From NCBI GenBank assembly GCA_037126765.1, contig JBBCBC010000016.1:12822728-12886727 (forward strand): DNA of 64,000 nt, given 5' to 3'. Below are positions 10,926-22,235 of the stretch, piece after piece. Both the position numbers and the translations under genes were made by a program. Source of the DNA: Stenogyne calaminthoides. Lineage: Eukaryota; Streptophyta; Magnoliopsida; Lamiales; Lamiaceae. How positions within the stretch are numbered: the stretch's first letter is position 1; each line of letters opens with the position of its first letter. The notes beneath the pieces were generated by a model, which made no database searches, was not told the origin of the DNA, and saw only the letters and a program-made list of their open reading frames with translations.

Positions 10926-12871
10926 TGTTGGGATTATACTGGAAAGTATGTTTTTTACTTTGTATAATCGAAACTGAATTTTCAGACGTATTTACTGAAA
11001 TAAATTGTTTATCACTGTTGCTTTAAATATTATTGAATGTTACATATATTTACTGCATAACTGTTCAATAAGTCGTACGTGTTACATTGTAGTTAATTTA
11101 GTGATACCAGATCACAGAAGATTAAATTAGCAGTCCCTTGTAACTAAAAGTACGTTATTCACGACCTAGATGGAAATGAACAACCCATCTTGAAAGGTTG
11201 AAGTGTAAGGCTCAGATTGGCTTGTCTTGACCAAGAGATTACACTAGTGCATGACTGATGCACTGAATAGGACCTACAGGAGGATAAATTCTTCAGAACT
11301 GAACAAGGAAGAATTAGACCTCAGTGGTTCGTTATTTCTTAATTTTCGTTCCTTAAATAGGATCACGTGGGATTGGTAATTATTTCTTTGACTTATCATG
11401 GGTAGCGAATCAATGAGATTCAATACTTTTTATCTTGGGCAATATTATTGGTCACATGTGATTGCTAAGATTTAATACGAAGAATCGTGTGCAAGTACGC
11501 TTGTTCGATTTGCCCCCTTGGGAGGTTCATAAGCTTTATCATACCAAATCTTGCAAGTGGAATTAGTTTCCGGTATGGATAATAATGTTGAACCGTTCCT
11601 TGACCAAGGATAAAAGAAATTAATTAATGGAAAGCTATTTCAGTGGCTTGAATTAATTAATGGGCTAGATAATCTTAAACACGGGAAATAATGACCGGGA
11701 GCCATATTGACTGTAATATGCGTTAAGATGGATAGTGCAATATTAATTATGTAGTGGGATTAATTAATATTTATGGGCTTGAATAATATTGTGGCTCAAT
11801 ATTAGATATTCAAGGTCCATTAGAAGGTCCAATCTTAATTCTCCTAAAGGCCCCCTGAGTAGCCCAACATATAGTCCAATAACTGAAAAAGGTGATTAAA
11901 ATAAAATAAATATTGTTGCTTAATTTTTCCTAATATTTCAAAAATTATGGATAAAGTTGGGAGAAAGATTTTCTTTGAATTTTGTTATGGAATGAAGATA
12001 TGTATTCTTCGAATACAAGATTATCTCATTAAATTCAAGAAATCTCCCACTTGGTTATTCATAGTGATATTTTCAGAAATTTTGAAATATAGTGGGCAAG
12101 AAAGATTTTCTTGATTTTCTTGAAAATATATTATGGAAGATATGTATTTCTTGAAATACAAGAATATCTCATAAATTCAAGAAGATCTAAATCTTGGAAT
12201 CTTGCACATAAATTTCGAAAATTCCATAATAATAGAGAAGGTGGGATTTTTGTGAAATATTATAATTATGGGAAAAAGAATATAGGAGATATATTCAAGA
12301 TTTCTTGGAGATCAAGAAAAGGTTTTCCCACATTATTTTATCACTAAATTTCATCCCCCTCTCCTCTATAAATAGGGGATGAATGGTTCATTCCCAGTAA
12401 CACACGAAAATTGGTTTTTCGGAAAAATATCAGCGTCGATAAAATATCAAATATTTTGTAACGTCGACAGATTGTATTTTTTTGAAAAACGACAATTGTG
12501 AGTTGTGTAGAATTCCATGTGCTGGAAAAATTAGTAAAACCACAAAGGTGGTGCAACATATTTATTTTTCCTTTTTGTTAAATCGTTCACAAGAATCCTT
12601 CCACCTGATAGTCGAACGAGGGCTAAGGGAATACTTGGGAAGTCCTTACGGTTAGTCTATTCAGCCACACCGTTGCCATCCCAAGAGGTACGTTCACGTA
12701 AACTCGTAGAATTCTGTATGCGTAGGTTTTACGTGAATTATTATATGCATGATATGTTGTTGGATTATTATTGAATTAATATAGGATTGATTCATGCTAG
12801 TAATAATTAAATAATTAAATTTGTATTTAAATATTCACCCCGAATAGATCTGTGCAACTTATTCCCCAACA
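10926..12871 (+). repeat. 5' LTR of Copia B
   Basis: The LTR is 1946 bp long, starts TGTTGGGATTATACTG and ends TTCCCCAACA. It matches the 3' LTR along its length with small indels. It holds the element's promoter (see the TATA box). Confidence 0.95.
12367..12374 (+). promoter_or_regulatory. TATA box in Copia B 5' LTR
   Basis: TATAAATA is followed by GGGGATGAATGG. The same motif lies at the same place in the 3' LTR (19688-19695) and on the minus strand in both LTRs of element A (29-36, 7170-7177). Transcription would start a few tens of bases downstream. No expression can be judged from sequence. Confidence 0.7.
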
Positions 12872-12895
12872 ACATCGTGAGCCACGGTTTCGAGC
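12872..12895 (+). promoter_or_regulatory. Degraded primer-binding site of Copia B
   Basis: The LTR end is followed by ACATCGTGAGCCACGG. Element A has ATTGGTATCGAGCCACGG here, so B has lost or changed several bases of the TGGTATC core that pairs with initiator tRNA-Met. GAGCCACGG is kept. Confidence 0.65.
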
Positions 12896-14406
12896 TCTCG
12901 AATTTTTACATTGCAATTTAATTAGTTGGCATTAAATTTGAAATTGATAGTAGAATTGCTAGATCTATTTTGCGGTATCCAATTGTCATGGAATTTAATG
13001 TGTTTGTTTATGCATGCATATAAACCATGTTTTTTTAATTCGATTAAATGCGGATTCGTTTTTGCCTCGTGAGAAAATCCACGAGTAGATTAGAATTTGT
13101 TTGATTTGATCAATGTAATAAACTAGTCTAGATCTAGGTTTATTTATTTTTGTAAATAAATTGTAACGGATCGAAAACGAGGAGAGACGAAAGAATTAAA
13201 GGGCGAAATCGAAACCGGGAACAAACATGCGTCGTGTTGGCGTGCCAAGGAAGGGATCTTGTGGCGTGGCGTGGACGTAAAACGCCTGGAGGGCGGCGCG
13301 GCGAAGCCTTGAGCACGAGATCGAGCATATCGCGACGGGCGGGCATCTTGACACCGTCACGGACAACAATACGGATATCAGGCGGACCTTGGGCTTACGG
13401 CAAGGAATCGCCTAGGCACGCCAGGCGCAGCGGCACGCGTCTTGGCGACGATCTGCCTTAGGCACACCTGGCGGCGCGGCCGCTTAGGTGCACGGGCGAC
13501 ACGACGCGCTTTCGAAATTTGCGACATTTCGGGTAAGCGTCTTGGCTAATGTGCCAAGCGCACGGACGTGGTTGCTTTCGGCAATGCGGCCGGATCGATG
13601 TGCATCATCGCTGCGAAGCTACTTGGTGTGGCGTTTCGAGACGGAGTTCATTTCGAGACGATCGAGTGGGAGAAATTCGAGACGTGTTTCTTCAAGATCA
13701 AGCAAAGAAAAATCAAACCATGACAATTGGATAATTTGTGCCCAATATGTTTATTTTTTTGTTTTTTTGCTTGATTTATTTGTGCTATCTTGTGCTTTAT
13801 TTAATTTGTTTAAATGTGTTTGCATGAGAGTTGGCAAATGGAAAAATCTCACCTTCAAAATTACTAAGTATGTTTAAATAATTAATTGACAATTTTATTC
13901 CGGATAATAAAATTGAATTAATTTTGACCTCCATGATTTATTTATTTGTGAATTCTTTTGGAAAAATTCCCCAAACGGAGACGGTCAAAAAGATAGCTTT
14001 CACATGAATGAATTCCAAACGGATGATTGTGGTTTATTACCCGATTAGGCGATGACCCTCCCAACGAGGCTCGTTCAAAGCGAAATAATAATCATGTATT
14101 TAATCATGGTTATTACTTAGGGATAAAATTGATATGCATATACTTCTCCGAAGTCCCTGTCAATTTTATATTGGTCAAGAAGGAGCCAACTATTAATCTG
14201 GATATTAAAGGTTTGTAAATCGTTCTTGTTTGTAACTTTTTTGAATGTGTTTAAATAATGACCCACCCAACGTGGCTTATTTTAAACTTTTTGAGATGTT
14301 GGTGATGCATGTTCATATTTTTTTTTGAGATTTTAATATGAAGCATGTGATCGAACCTTGTGATATACTTGTCTTATTGCATATAGTTGTTTATTTCGAT
14401 TCAAAG
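12896..14406 (+). other. Long 5' leader of Copia B with a GC-rich block
   Basis: The leader lies between the PBS and the gag start. It is AT-rich at both ends and GC/CpG-rich at about 13200-13690. Small open frames here (for example 13488-13877) have no domain and follow the base composition, so I do not call them genes. The part after about 13730 aligns well with the leader of element A, including the stretch before the gag start; the GC block aligns poorly. Confidence 0.7.
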
Positions 14407-15060
14407 ATGTCGTTACCTTTTAATCCACCGTTATTATACTTAAAGTCAATACAATATGTATGGAAACTATATTGAAACGAAAAATTATAATTGTCCTAAT
14501 CGCACAAAAAAGCACAAGTGGATTCTTGACACACCAAAATCGATGAGCCAACCGACGAGTCAAAATATCGCGGGACTCGTCGGATCACCTTCTTGAGAGA
14601 TGTCGTCGTTTAAAATAGTGGAGGGCAAACTCGTAAGGGATTATGTCCTCAAAATAGATGGCCCATCTGAACAAACTTGAGATTCTGAGTGCAGATTGTG
14701 ATCTGGAGACTCAGATGAATTTAGTACTTCACTCTCTGCCCAAATTTTTTTTGAGCATTTTGGCCTCGCTAGCTAATTTGTTGCAAGCTTTTGGTCTCGG
14801 CAGAAATGATGATAAGGCACCAAACTCAAACTTTTGACGGCAAGTGGTCCGTCTTCATCTTCTAGGCCAAGGGTAGGCAAGATAAAGAAGAGGACCAAAA
14901 GGCCATAAGCAATAAAACTCAATTGTTGCCAAGGGCAATGGTAAGATGAGGAATGCTTGTTGTGTTAAGGAAAATCCAAAGAGGAAGTGCTTAAACTGCG
15001 GTGAGAGAGGACAATGGAGGTTTTGCCTGTTCCAACCCCAAAAGGGACGGAAAGAAAGGT
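14407..15060 (+). pseudogene. Copia B gag (broken)
   Basis: The start at 14407 (MSLPFNPP) matches the start of gag in element A (MSQPFNP). Several stops follow within the first 60 codons, and the central domain is not open. Near 14975-15030 the nucleocapsid knuckle can be read as CLNCGERGQWRFC. The zinc-binding His of a CCHC knuckle is Gln here, so even this motif is damaged. The gag call rests on position and on these two motifs. Confidence 0.7.
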
Positions 15061-15440
15061 AATTCTCACGCACAAGTTGTTGAAACTTGTTTAGCGGCGT
15101 ATACTTCTCATTCGTGGGTGGTTGATACGAGATCCACTAATCATGTTGGCTTCACGGGTTCAAACGGACCCGACAACTTAGTGGGAGTGAGATCCTCATC
15201 ACACTGGGCGATGCTACGAGAGTGGCAGCTGAAGCAGTGGGAGAAGTGCACCTATCTTTTGAAGATAAAGTTTTTTTGAGATCATCTTTATGTTCCCAGT
15301 TTTAGAAAGAATTCACTTTCAGTTTCTAAAATTTGATTAAAGGACACTAAGTTTCTTCTAATAAGAATGACATCATTTTTGAAGTGATGAGTGTATCTGT
15401 TACGGGACATTGATGGAAAATCTCTATACAATTAACTGTG
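15061..15440 (+). pseudogene. Copia B protease (broken)
   Basis: The open piece 15001-15279 contains SWVVDTRSTNHV, the place of the aspartic protease active site (normally D-S/T-G-A). The Asp remains, but the Gly is Arg, which should abolish activity. The protease would cut the gag-pol polyprotein. The frame is lost after about 15280. Confidence 0.7.
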
Positions 15441-15449
15441 CACACCACT

Positions 15450-16320
15450 CACGAAATGCATCCTATAACACATCAACTATTTCCGAAAAAAGAAAGCGTG
15501 AACGAAACATTTCTTTGGCATCTAAGATTAGGTCATATAAATCCAAAGAGGATCCAAAGGTTGGTGAAAGATGGTTCACTGGAGCATCTCCAAGTTAAAC
15601 AAATTTCAACCTGCGAATCATGTTTGGAGGGTAAAATGACCAAGAGGGCATTTGGAGCCAAGGGGATAGGGCCAAAGAAGTGTCAGAGATCGTTCACACA
15701 GATGTATGTGGTCCAATGTCAACCAAAGCAAGAGGAGGTTATGAGTATTTTTATTGATAATTAATCAAGGTACGGTTACATTTTCCTTATGAAGCATAAA
15801 TCTGAGACCTTTGAGAAATTCAAAGAATTTAAGGCTCAAACAGAGAATCATAGGGAAAAACGTATCAAGTCTCTACGATCTGATCGTGGAGGCGAATACC
15901 TCAGCGATGAGTTTTTGAACTACTTATCTGATGAAGGGATTGTATCCCAGCTCACTGCACCTGGAACCCCTCAACAAAATGGGGTTGCAGAGCGAAGAAA
16001 TAGAATTCTTTTGGAAATGGTTAGATCAATGATGAGTTATGCGGATCTTCCCGAGTCGCTTACGGGGTCATGCCTTGGAAACAACAAAATTACATTCTAA
16101 CTTGGTGCTATCCAAATCGGTTCCCAAAACTCCCAAAGAATTGTGGACCCAAAGCAAGCCTAGTATGAGACACATGAGAATTTGGGGGTGTCTGCGCCTC
16201 GTGTTGGACAAAGGAAGCCGAAAATTGGATCCTCGATCCTCGATTAAAAAGGTGTTTGTAGGATACCCCGAGGAACAAAAAGGGTGTATGTTCTATGGTC
16301 CAGAAGATTAAAAGGTGGTC
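15450..16320 (+). pseudogene. Copia B GAG-pre-integrase and integrase (broken)
   Basis: Three open pieces make up this enzyme. 15438-15764 holds the N-terminal zinc segment (LWHLRLGHINPKRIQ, then CESCLEGKMTK) and the start of the core with IFID and the first catalytic Asp, followed directly by a TAA stop. 15789-16100 holds the rest of the core, with RSDRGGEY (second Asp) and TPQQNGVAERRNR (catalytic Glu). 16039-16311 holds the C-terminal part (VPKTPKELW, HMRIWGC, KKVFVGYPEE) in another frame. All three catalytic residues are present, but one stop and one frameshift separate them. Confidence 0.9.
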
Positions 16321-16634
16321 ATCGACCCACTTTAGATTTTTGGAAGAAGACTATATGAACCAAAGAAAACCCGTGTAGTGAGATTACCTTAAATGAGCTT
16401 AGAAGGCAAACCTCTCAAATTGCCAACTAGATTAGATGATATACCAAACGATACGCTTTCTGGCAACCGGAGCCTCGTCGTAGTGGGAGGGTTGTTAGAT
16501 AGCCCGAGAGATTCATGGGAATAGGAGAGTCCTCGGACTTGATTCCCGGACAAGACGAATCAGACCCATGGACATATGATGAGACACTCAAAGATAAGGA
16601 TGCAGATTCTTGGCAAACAGCATAGAAAGCCAAA

Positions 16635-17560
16635 ATGGGTTCTATGTTTCATAATAGAGTGTGGGAGCTAGTCAAACCACTTAATGGGGTCAAACCCATT
16701 GGATGCAAGTGGGTATATAAGAGGAAAAGAGGACCGGACGGGAAGGTTGAAACCTTTAAAGCAAGACTAGTGGCGAAAGGTTATACTCAGAAAGAAGGGA
16801 TCAATTATGAGGAAACTTTTTCGCCCGTAGCCATGCTCAAGTCCATCCGTATTCTCTTATCGATTGCTGCACATTTTCGACTTTGAAATCTGGCAAATGG
16901 ATGTCAAGACAGCTTTCCTTAAACGGAAGTCTTGATGAAGAGATCTATATGCAACAACCCCAAGGTTTCATTGAAACAGGTCAAGAACACCTAGTTTGTA
17001 AGCTCAAGAGGTCCATTTACGGACTCAAACAGCCATCCAGAACTTGGAACCAATGTTTTGATCATGTTATAAAGTCTTATGGGTTCGATCAAAATGAGTT
17101 TGAAAGTTGTGTGTATAAAAAGCGTGTCGGAATTGCATTGGTATTCTTAGTACTATACGTAGATGACATTCTGACCATCGGGAACGATGTGAAGGTGCTG
17201 TCAGACGTAAGGGCATAACTTTCAAAACAGTTTGATATGAAAGACTTAGGGAAAGCCGGACACATCCTTGGGATCAAGATCACTCGAGATCGCAAGAAAA
17301 TGATGGTCGGGTTATCGCAAGTTTCATCCATAGACACTGTCTTGAAACGATTCAGCATGCAAGATCCCAAGAAAGGATTCGTACCTTTCAGGCATGGGAT
17401 CCATCTATCCAAGAAAATGTCCCCTAAGACGCAAAAGGAGATAGATGACACGAAAGGCATTCCTTGTGCTTCGGTTGTCGAAAACCTTATGTATGCATTG
17501 CTGTGTACGAGACCGGATATCTGCTTTGCCGTAGGCATGGTAGCAAGATATCAAAGTAAC
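16635..17560 (+). pseudogene. Copia B reverse transcriptase (broken)
   Basis: The domain is spread over 16635-16886, 16883-17218 and 17237-17809. It shows KPIGCKWVYKRKRGP, ARLVAKGYTQKEG, the FLNGS-type segment, LVCKLKRSIYGLKQPSR and the catalytic VLYVDDILTIGND (about 17148-17186). There is a frameshift at about 16880 and a stop plus frame change at about 17215. The YVDD box itself is intact. Element A has the same region in one open frame. Confidence 0.92.
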
Positions 17561-18161
17561 CAAGGGAAAGAGCATTGGACGACAGTTAAAAACATTCTGA
17601 AGTATCTGAAAATAACTCGGGATAGAATGTTGATTTATCAGTCAGATACTCCAATCCCCATCGGCTACACGGACTCGGATTTCCAATCAGACTTAGATTC
17701 CATAAACTATCTGCCTCAGTTAGTGTGTTTCCATTTGGGAAGTGTAGCCATCAAATGGACGAGTGTGAAGCAGAAATGCATCACTGACTCAACCATGGAA
17801 GTCGGGTAAGTAGTTGTTTGTGAAGCGGTGAAAGAACCGTTTTGGCTCTAGACCTTCTTAGTGGACTTGGATGGAGTTCCGAATTTGTCTAGCAATTTTT
17901 GCTAAGGGCAGTTGCAAGTTCAAGGAACCAAGAGTCCACGAGTCAAACGAGCACACCGAAGAAAAGACATCTTATCTGAAAATCGTTAAGAGAGGAGATA
18001 TAGATGTGGCAAAGATAGCGTCGAGGACGACCCTAGCGAGATCCATTCACAAAGAGTCGCCTCTGAATACATTCGAGAGACATGTGGGTGGAATGGGTGT
18101 CAAGACCGTTGCTAACTGTTTTGAGTATAAGTGGGAGAAATTATTAGGTTCGTGTGGGTGA
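17561..18161 (+). pseudogene. Copia B RNase H (broken)
   Basis: The frame that started in RT runs on to 17809 with the RNase H start (YTDSDFQSDLDS) and ITDSTMEVG, where a TAA stop falls. The C-terminal part lies at 17871-18161 in another frame (IVKRGDIDVAKIAS, then SPLNTFERHVGGMGV). The end FEYKWEK overlaps the upstream PPT copy. Confidence 0.85.
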
Positions 18162-18234
18162 CATTAGATGTTACGGACTCACGCGAGACATGTTGTAGTA
18201 TACTTAAAAGGACTTTTGAGTATAAGTGGGAGAA
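18121..18234 (+). promoter_or_regulatory. Duplicated polypurine-tract module of Copia B
   Basis: TTGAGTATAAGTGGGAGAA occurs at 18121-18139, inside the end of the RNase H frame, and again directly before the 3' LTR (about 18216-18234). The second is in the position expected for the PPT. The copies are about 95 bp apart, as in element A. Confidence 0.7.
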
Positions 18235-20196
18235 TGTTGGGATTATCTTTGGAAAGTATGCTTTTTACTTTGTATAATCGAAACTGAATTTTCAGACTTA
18301 TTTACTGAAATAAATTGTTTATCACTGATGCTTTAAATATTATTGAATGTTACATATATTTACTGCATAATTGTTCAATAAGTCGTATGTGTTACATTGT
18401 AGTTAATTTAGTGATACCATATCACGTAAGATTAAATTAATAAAATTTTGTAAATAAAAAAGTACGCTATTCACGCGACCTAGATGGAAATGAACAATCC
18501 ATCGTGAAAAGGTTGAAGTGTAAGGCTCGAGATTGGCTTGTCTTGACCAAGAGATTACACTAATGCATGACTGATGCACTGAATATGACCTACAGGAGGA
18601 TAAATTCTTCAGAACTGAACAAGGAAGAATTAGACCTCAGTGGTTCGTTATTTCTTAATCTTCGCTCCTTAAATAGGATCACGTGGGATTGGTAGTTATT
18701 GCTTTGACTTATCATGGGTAAATAATCAATGAGATTCAATACTTTTATCTTGGGCAATATTTTGGTCACATGTGATTGCTAAGATTTATTACGAATAATA
18801 ATCGTGTGCAAAATGCACGCTTGTTCGATTTGCCCTCGGGAGGTTCATAAGCTTTATCATACCAAATCTTGCAAGTGGAATTAGTTTCCTGTATGGATAA
18901 TAATGTTGAATCGTTCCTTGACCAAGGATAAAAGATATTAATTAATGGAAAGCTATTTCAAATGGCTTGAATTAATTAATGGGCTTGATAATCTTAAACA
19001 CGGAAATAATGACCGGAGCCATATTGATTTGTAATATGGGTTAAGATGGATAGTGCAATTAATTATGTAGTGGGATTAATTAATATTTATGGGCTTGAAT
19101 AATATTGTGGCTCAATATTAGATATTCAAGGTCCATTAGAAGGTCCAATCTTAATTCTCCTAAAGGCCCCCGAGTAGCCCAACATATAGTCCAATAACCT
19201 AAAAAAGGTGATTAAAATAAAATAAATATTGTTGCTTTTTTTTTTTTTTTTTCCTAATATTTGAAAATTATGGATAAAGTTGGGAGAAAAAGATTTTCTT
19301 TGAATTTTGTTATGGAATGAAGATATGTATTCTTGGAATACAAGATTATCTCATTAAATTCAAGAAATCTCCACTTGGTTATTCATAGTGATATTTTTTA
19401 AAATTTTGAAATATAATTAAGAAAGATTTTCTTGATTTTCTTTGAAAATATATTATGGAAGATATGTATTTCTTGAAATACAAGAATATCTCATAAATTC
19501 AAGAAGATTTAAATCTTGGAATCTTGCACATAAATTTCAAAAATTCCATAATAATAGAGAAGGGGATTTTTTGTGGAATATTATAATTATGGGAAAAAGA
19601 ATATAGGAGATATATTCAAGATTTCTTGGAGATCAAGAAAAGGTTTTCCACATTATTTTATCACTAAATTTTTCGTCCCCCTCTCTCTATAAATAGGGGA
19701 TGAATGGTTCATTCCCAAGAATAACACGAAAAATTAGTTTTTTCGGAAAAATATCAGCGTCGATAAAATATCAAATATTTTGTAACGTCGACAGATTGTA
19801 TTTTTTTGAAAAACGACAATTGTGAGTTGTGTACAATTCCATGTGCTGGAAAAATTAGTAAATCCACAAAGGTGGTGCAACATATTTATTTTTCCTTTTA
19901 GTTAAATCGTTCACAAGAATCCTTCCACCGGATAGTCGAACGAGGGCTAAGGGAATACTTGGGAAGTCCTTACGGTTAGTCTATTCAGCCACACCGTTGC
20001 CATCCCAAGAGGTACGTTCACGTAAACTCGTAGAATTCCGCATGCGTAGGTTTTACGTGAATTATTATATGCATGATATGTTGTTGGATTATTTTTTGAA
20101 TTAATATATGATTAATTCATGCTAGTAATAATTAAAGAATTAAATTTGTATTTAAATATTCACCCCGAATAGATCTGTGCAACTTATTCCCCAACA
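18235..20196 (+). repeat. 3' LTR of Copia B
   Basis: The LTR is 1962 bp long, from TGTTGGGATTATC to TTCCCCAACA, and is followed by the TSD GCTCC. It differs from the 5' LTR by point changes and small indels, among them a poly(T) tract near 19237. A TATA box lies at 19688-19695. Confidence 0.95.
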
Positions 20197-20206
20197 GCTC
20201 CTACGT

Positions 20207-21330
20207 CCACTCTTCTGACTTTCAGAGAAATTCCTTAACTCATTACTTCAACTACCTCAAGCTTTCAGACTGAACTCAGCAGCTTACTAACTTTATACTA
20301 TGAGTTTTCAGGCTGAACTACTGCAGCTTACTAACTCAACACACACACAAGCGTTCAGACTGAACAATCAGCTTACTAACTTCTTCTCTAGAGTTTTCAG
20401 ACTGAACACAGCAGCTTACTTACTCTTTACAACTCTCACTTCCAACTTCTACACACACAAACTTACCTAATCAAAAGGTTTGGGTTTTGGTTGGTTTCCA
20501 ACTAAGGTGAGATATCCTTTTACAATGAAGACACAAGTAAAAGACTAGGATATCTCGAACTAAGCTTTGGACAAGATCTTGAATCTAGGCTTAGTAAATG
20601 AGCTCTCTTCAAAGATGAAACACTTGGGAAATTCTAAGGGTTTCGAGTGTTTCACAAGAATGCTTGAATACGAATGAGCTTTGTGAGTTGCTTTGATTTC
20701 CCGTAACCTTGAAGTGTCCAAGGTCTCTGGTATTTATAGGCAACTCTCACGAAGTCTTCATTTGAAAACTATCCGTTGGAGAGATAGCATATCGGGGTTT
20801 CTTCTTTGAGTAATTGATGAACGACTTTGTTAGGGTTTGAACGAGCCCTTGCATGTTTTAGGAAATATCCAGATAAGCAGCCAATCACCAATTTCTGTGA
20901 ACAAGACAAATATCTATGCTGACATTTTTCAGGGAAATGTCGCTTTCAGTGTCAGTAAAGTTTGTCGCCTCCTCATTGGTCGATATCTTTCTTTGAATAG
21001 AACAAAAATGGCTCTTTTTGTCAACCAACACTGATTTGATATCTTCCTTAGTGTTCACGAACGTATAACATTCTCTTTGCATGTACTAAGAATGAACAAA
21101 CACTATTTAACTTGAAGTGTTATGTTCAGGTTCTGTTGATTTAGTACATAAGAGTCTTCAGGATCTTCTGATCTTCAGATTCTTCAGATTCTTCTGATCT
21201 TCAGGTTCTTCTGATCTTCAGGTTCTTCAAGTCTTCAGGTTCTGCAAGTCTTCAGGATATACTGATCCTTCAGTATAGTTTAGGTCTTCAGTATAGTTTT
21301 GGCCTTCAGGATACTTCTGTGATCTTCAGA
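20207..21330. repeat. Minisatellite tracts inside the SIRE-like solo LTR
   Basis: Two imperfect tandem tracts are visible. At about 20220-20420 the string CAGACTGAAC...CAGCTTACTAAC recurs several times. At about 21150-21320 CTTCAGGTTCTTCTGAT and variants recur with a period of 12-16 bases. They lie within the LTR, so they belong to the element and not to the host DNA. Confidence 0.6.
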
Positions 21331-21506
21331 CAAAATATTGAAACCTATTCTTAACCTGAACTATGTCTGCTGACTATACATGGTGCAGATCGTCCTAATA
21401 ATTTAAAACCTGATCCTATACTATCAAGATCATCCTGAAACATGTCATACTCAGGGGTTTTGGGATCTAATAAAAATTTTTATTAAATTCATCTCCCAAC
21501 AATGTT

Positions 21507-21907
21507 TTATGTATGATAAGTTGTGCACACGTCCAGACATTTGTTAAGTTGTTGGTTTGGTTAGCAGATATCAGTTAATCCGAAAAGAGACACTAAAAGA
21601 TAGTGTGTTGGATTTTTGAGATATCTGAAGAATACTGCAGATTATTATCTCAAGGAGATAATATAAACTTATATAGTATACAGACACTAACTGGAATTAT
21701 GATTTATATGCAAGTAAGTCAAATTCTAGTTATACCTTCTTACTTAAACATTGAAGCAATCTCGTGGTATAACATGAAATAAGTCGGTATAGCACTGACC
21801 ACTATCAAAACTAAACTTGTGGTATGTGCATCTGCAGTCAAATAAATATTTTGGTTAAGAATTTTCATGAAATATTTGGAATTAGTAAGCACTCAATTGA
21901 GATCTTT
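21507..21907 (+). pseudogene. Old Copia C, end of RT and RNase H (right half)
   Basis: Directly after the solo LTR the Copia RT continues with a degraded C-T-R-P-D-I segment and GLVSRYQ (frames shift), then FLRYLKNTADYYL. Around 21840-21905 the stretch ILVKNFHEIFGISKHSIEIF fits the late RNase H region. Many stops and frameshifts show great age. Together with 10100-10381 this shows that one Copia element was the host of the solo LTR. Confidence 0.65.
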
Positions 21908-22235
21908 AACGATTCGTTAAGAATTAAACACTCTAGTGGGAGTTGTAACGATTCATTGAGAATTATACACTCTTGTGGAAGTTGTAACGATTCATTAAGA
22001 ATTAAACACTCTACTGGGAGTTTTAACGATTCATTGATGTATATGATATTCCTGTGGGAGTTATATTGATTCACTTTGGAATCAAACACTCCAGTGGGAG
22101 TTATATCGATTCACTGTGAAATCAAACACTACAATGGGAGCTGTAAAGATTGATTGTGAAATCAAACACTTCAGTGGGAGCTATAAAGATTAATTGTGAA
22201 ATCAAACACTCCATTGGGAACTGTTATGATTCATC
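21903..22235. repeat. 39-40 bp tandem array carrying a TGGGAG motif
   Basis: About eight imperfect units follow each other, for example AACGATTCATTGAGAATTA then CACTCTTGTGGAAGTTGT. The first units are 39 bp and keep an open frame with a 13-residue repeat (NDSLRIKHSSGSC); later ones are 40 bp, so the frame is lost. Nearly every unit has TGGGAG or a close variant, like the PPT of elements A and B. The array starts inside the RNase H remnant of element C and lies where the PPT is expected. Confidence 0.8.

Larger units (their letters stand above)
10926..20196 (+). mobile_element. Copia LTR retrotransposon B, structurally complete
   Basis: The element has two LTRs (10926-12871 and 18235-20196), a degraded PBS, a gag-pol region in the order gag, protease, integrase, RT, RNase H, and a PPT before the 3' LTR. 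The flanking TSD is GCTCC at 10921-10925 and 20197-20201, a perfect match. Total length is 9271 bp. It is the same family as element A but on the opposite strand. Gag is almost unreadable and pol is split over at least five open pieces, so it could move only with help from a related active copy. It lies inside the solo LTR 10382-21501. Confidence 0.96.
10382..21501 (-). mobile_element. SIRE-like solo LTR, split by Copia B
   Basis: The outer ends are TGTTGGTCCCGGTGTAAAC at 10382 and CTCCCAACA at 21501. Without Copia B and one copy of its TSD the LTR is about 1844 bp. Flanking five bases are ATATT (10377-10381) and ATGTT (21502-21506), a TSD with one mismatch. Both flanks belong to one Copia reading frame (element C), which proves the insertion. 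The end motif CCGGGACCAACA on the minus strand is shared with the solo LTR at 28280-29837, so both belong to one SIRE-like group; this copy points left. A minus-strand TATA box (TATAAATA) is at 20731-20738. No internal region remains, which fits recombination between two LTRs. Confidence 0.8.

Noticed and set aside
13488..13877. Open frame of 129 codons in the leader of Copia B
   Set aside because: It has no domain, is not kept in element A, and lies in a leader that is not expected to code.
21903..22235. Regular repeats resembling a CRISPR array
   Set aside because: Whole 39-40 bp units are similar, without unique spacers, and the DNA is plant. It is a tandem array in a retrotransposon remnant.
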